DNA of 7,052 bases from an uncultured bacterium (GTDB lineage Bacteria > Desulfobacterota > WTBG01): assembly GCA_938024025.1 (NCBI GenBank), contig CALJBY010000060.1, positions 1 to 7,052 on the forward strand, written 5' to 3'. Below are positions 5,257 through 7,052 of this stretch, piece after piece. Each line of letters opens with the position of its first letter. Within the stretch, counting starts at the first letter, position 1. The translations under genes were made by a program, and so were the position numbers. Below the pieces are notes generated by a model. It worked only from the letters and a program-made list of their open reading frames with translations. It was not told where the DNA came from and did not search any database.

Positions 5257-6039
5257 ATGGTACGTGCTGCTCCGCAAAAGTGTATCTGGTTACTCGTGGT
5301 ACTCATGCTCTGCCTGGGATGTGCGGGTAAAACTGAAGTCAGAAACCCGGAGACTGATGATTATTATTTTAACAAAGCCATGGAATTCTATAGAAAAAAA
5401 GATTACTGGCAGGCAAAACCGGTTTTCACTGAAATAAGAGACAAATTTCCTCTCAGCCGGTACGCCGTTCTCTCTGAGCTCAGATTAGCCGACATTCACT
5501 ATTTTAGTGGTGAATACGTAGAAGCTGTCCATTTCTATGAAGAATTTAAACGTCTTCATCCGAGCCACCCGGATGTGCCCTATGCCATTTTTCAGCTGGG
5601 CATGTGTTATTTTGAACAGAGAGCATCTATTGACCGGGATCAGACGCCTGTTGAAAAGGCCTCGCGCCATTTTGGCCTTCTGATATCGACGTATCCAAGC
5701 AGTCCCTTTACGGGTAAGGCCATGGGAAAATATACAATCTGCCGGCAAATGATGTTTGAGCATGATTTCTACATCGCGTCTTTCTACTATAAAACCAAGG
5801 AATACTGGGCTGCTAAGCAACGATTAGTGAAAATGATACCAGCGTACCCGAATATTCGGGAAAAAGATAAGGTCCTCTTGTATCTGGCAAAAACCTGTCA
5901 GCACTTAAATGAAACGGGTGAAGCAAGGGAAACCCTGGAGCGATTAAGGAACGACTATCCTGAAAGCGAATACACCGATGAGGTGGAACGCTTATTAGAT
6001 CGTTCTCTCGACGGGGAGGAAATGGAAAACGGGAATTAA
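5257..6039 (+). CDS. bamD: BamD, outer-membrane protein assembly lipoprotein
   Basis: This 260-aa lipoprotein begins with a signal peptide: charged MVRAAPQK, a hydrophobic core at 10-20, and LCLGC with the lipidated Cys at 22. It continues as about five tetratricopeptide-like helical repeats, roughly 35-65, 72-103, 107-145, 168-198 and 205-235. DYYFNKAMEFYRKKDYWQA, FxxxxxxFP-type repeat ends, and the IDRDQT motif (125-130) are typical of BamD. BamD sits on the inner face of the outer membrane and, with BamA, folds and inserts beta-barrel proteins. Its length fits the family (about 240-280 aa). The C-terminal tail is acidic and short. The gene is divergent from the selenoprotein cluster and its stop codon is only 7 bp from the convergent alaS stop. 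The -3 position of the lipobox is Cys instead of Leu, a mild departure. Confidence 0.92.
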   Translation: MVRAAPQKCIWLLVVLMLCLGCAGKTEVRNPETDDYYFNKAMEFYRKKDYWQAKPVFTEIRDKFPLSRYAVLSELRLADIHYFSGEYVEAVHFYEEFKRLHPSHPDVPYAIFQLGMCYFEQRASIDRDQTPVEKASRHFGLLISTYPSSPFTGKAMGKYTICRQMMFEHDFYIASFYYKTKEYWAAKQRLVKMIPAYPNIREKDKVLLYLAKTCQHLNETGEARETLERLRNDYPESEYTDEVERLLDRSLDGEEMENGN

Positions 6040-6046
6040 AGAGGGG

Positions 6047-7052
6047 CTATGGAATCATCCCTTCTATGATAGGGTATGCCCGCTCCAGCGTTTCATCCAG
6101 TTTGTCCTTTTCCTTTCCTCCTGCCTGTGCCATATCTGCTCTGCCACCTCCGCTCCCGCCAATACCTTGTGCCACTTCCTGTATAATGTTTCCTGCATGC
6201 AATGATGGTGTCAGGTCTTTTGTAACGACAACAACCAGAAAGGCCTTTTCCTGACCTTCTCCCCCCACAATGATAATACCTGAATGAAGTTGATCTTTAA
6301 TGCGATCGGCGATGTCTCTCAGGGTTTTCGGATTTTGTGCTTCAACACGGGTTGCAAGTACCTTGATGCCCCTTATTTCTCTTACCTGACTCAAAATCGT
6401 ATCTGCACCGCGTGTAACCATTTTCTGCTTCACGGTTTCAACTTCCCTTTGAAGCCGTTTGTTTTCTTCCAGCAATTTAGAGGTTTTAGAAACTATTTCT
6501 TCAGGTGTTGTCTTGAGGAGTGCAGTGAGGGCACGTAATGTCTGCTCCTCTTGTTTGATGAAGGTGATGGCTTCTTCCCCGGTGAGCGCTTCTATTCTCC
6601 TGATACCTGCTGCTGCACTGCTTTCACCGATTATTTTCAAGAGGCCGATATCGCCGGTTCGTTGTGTATGGGTTCCGCCGCAGAGTTCCATAGACACCGA
6701 GGCGACCTTAACGGTGCGGACCGTGTCAGAATACTTTTCTCCAAAGAGGGCCAGTGCCCCCGACTGAATAGCCTGCTGATAGGGAATAGTGGAGGTTTCC
6801 ACCGGATAGTTTTCCCGGATGTTCTGATTGACAAGCTTTTCTACCGTGAGGAGCTCATCTTTGGTTAAGGCTGTATAGTGGGTGAAATCAAACCTGAAGC
6901 GTTCAGGTGTTACGAGCGAGCCTGATTGTTTTACATGGTCTCCCAGTACCTGCCTCAGCGCTGCCTGCAACAGGTGGGTTGCCGTGTGGTTACGTGCCGT
7001 AGCGGTGCGCTTGTGCGTGTCCACCTGAAGATGGACCCTATCCCCGGGAGCA
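6047..7052 (-). CDS. alaS: Alanyl-tRNA synthetase, C-terminal 334 residues (5' end beyond window)
   Basis: The frame is open from the window edge (first full codon at 7049-7051) to a TAG at 6047-6049, so the start lies outside. AlaRS attaches alanine to tRNA-Ala in the cytoplasm. Present here is the editing domain that removes mischarged serine or glycine: HTATH (His22, His26 counting from the first full codon), QSGSLV, LRFDF-like RFRFDF, GALALFGEKY, and CGGTH (Cys124, His128), which complete the zinc site. A predicted coiled coil around LEENKRLQREVETVKQ follows, then the C-Ala domain ending in the glycine-rich GGSGGGRADMAQAGG segment. All expected motifs are intact. The usual full length is about 870-890 aa, so the catalytic domain is outside. 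An internal GTG at 7022-7024 is not the true start. Confidence 0.97.
   Translation of the reverse strand, partial: APGDRVHLQVDTHKRTATARNHTATHLLQAALRQVLGDHVKQSGSLVTPERFRFDFTHYTALTKDELLTVEKLVNQNIRENYPVETSTIPYQQAIQSGALALFGEKYSDTVRTVKVASVSMELCGGTHTQRTGDIGLLKIIGESSAAAGIRRIEALTGEEAITFIKQEEQTLRALTALLKTTPEEIVSKTSKLLEENKRLQREVETVKQKMVTRGADTILSQVREIRGIKVLATRVEAQNPKTLRDIADRIKDQLHSGIIIVGGEGQEKAFLVVVVTKDLTPSLHAGNIIQEVAQGIGGSGGGRADMAQAGGKEKDKLDETLERAYPIIEGMIP

Noticed and set aside
6066..6868. Several plus-strand open frames opposite alaS
   Set aside because: They lie antisense to a gene with complete AlaRS motifs and show no recognisable protein features.

Overview
The window comes from a Gram-negative bacterium, most likely a member of the Desulfobacterota (former Deltaproteobacteria) or a relative. 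The support is a BamD-type outer-membrane lipoprotein, an isolated DsbD/CcdA plus TlpA-like pair, moderate GC content, and a gene that makes sense only if an in-frame UGA is read as selenocysteine. The taxonomic placement is inference.

Layout. Bases 1-84 are the last codons of a plus-strand gene resembling ClpB, closed by an intrinsic terminator (106-160). Two minus-strand genes follow: a DsbD/CcdA-like membrane protein (720-1430), then a TlpA/ResA-like thioredoxin lipoprotein (190-708). They have a good sigma70-type promoter at 1542-1571 and a roughly 100-nt leader that can fold into a nested three-stem structure. Bases 1572-1996 hold no convincing gene. They hold two repeat-like blocks, one built on a TTTAACTGGGGC-type motif in both orientations, the other on CTCTG-type arms around an ACTCCA-rich tandem repeat.

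Next on the minus strand is a three-gene cluster read from 5064 down to 1997: a MetE/UROD-superfamily methyltransferase-like protein, a MobA-like nucleotidyltransferase, and a metallo-beta-lactamase-fold hydrolase. A short divergent promoter region separates it from plus-strand bamD (5257-6039). bamD converges, with only 7 bp between stop codons, on the 3' part of alaS (6047 to the window end, minus).

Main finding. The MetE/UROD-like gene appears to stop at a TGA (4087-4089), but the same frame runs on for 30 codons to a second TGA at 3994-3996. The continuation completes the family's conserved C-terminal Pro-Ser-Cys-Gly motif with the Cys codon replaced by TGA. That Cys would be the third thiol/metal ligand next to the His-x-Cys pair seen upstream. 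A 7-bp stem with a 5-nt loop carrying G at its second position begins 22 nt after the TGA, as expected of a bacterial SECIS element. The gene is therefore best read as a selenoprotein of about 356 aa, not as a truncated 325-333 aa protein. The extension also removes an otherwise empty gap and brings its end into a TTGA overlap with a possible start of the next gene.
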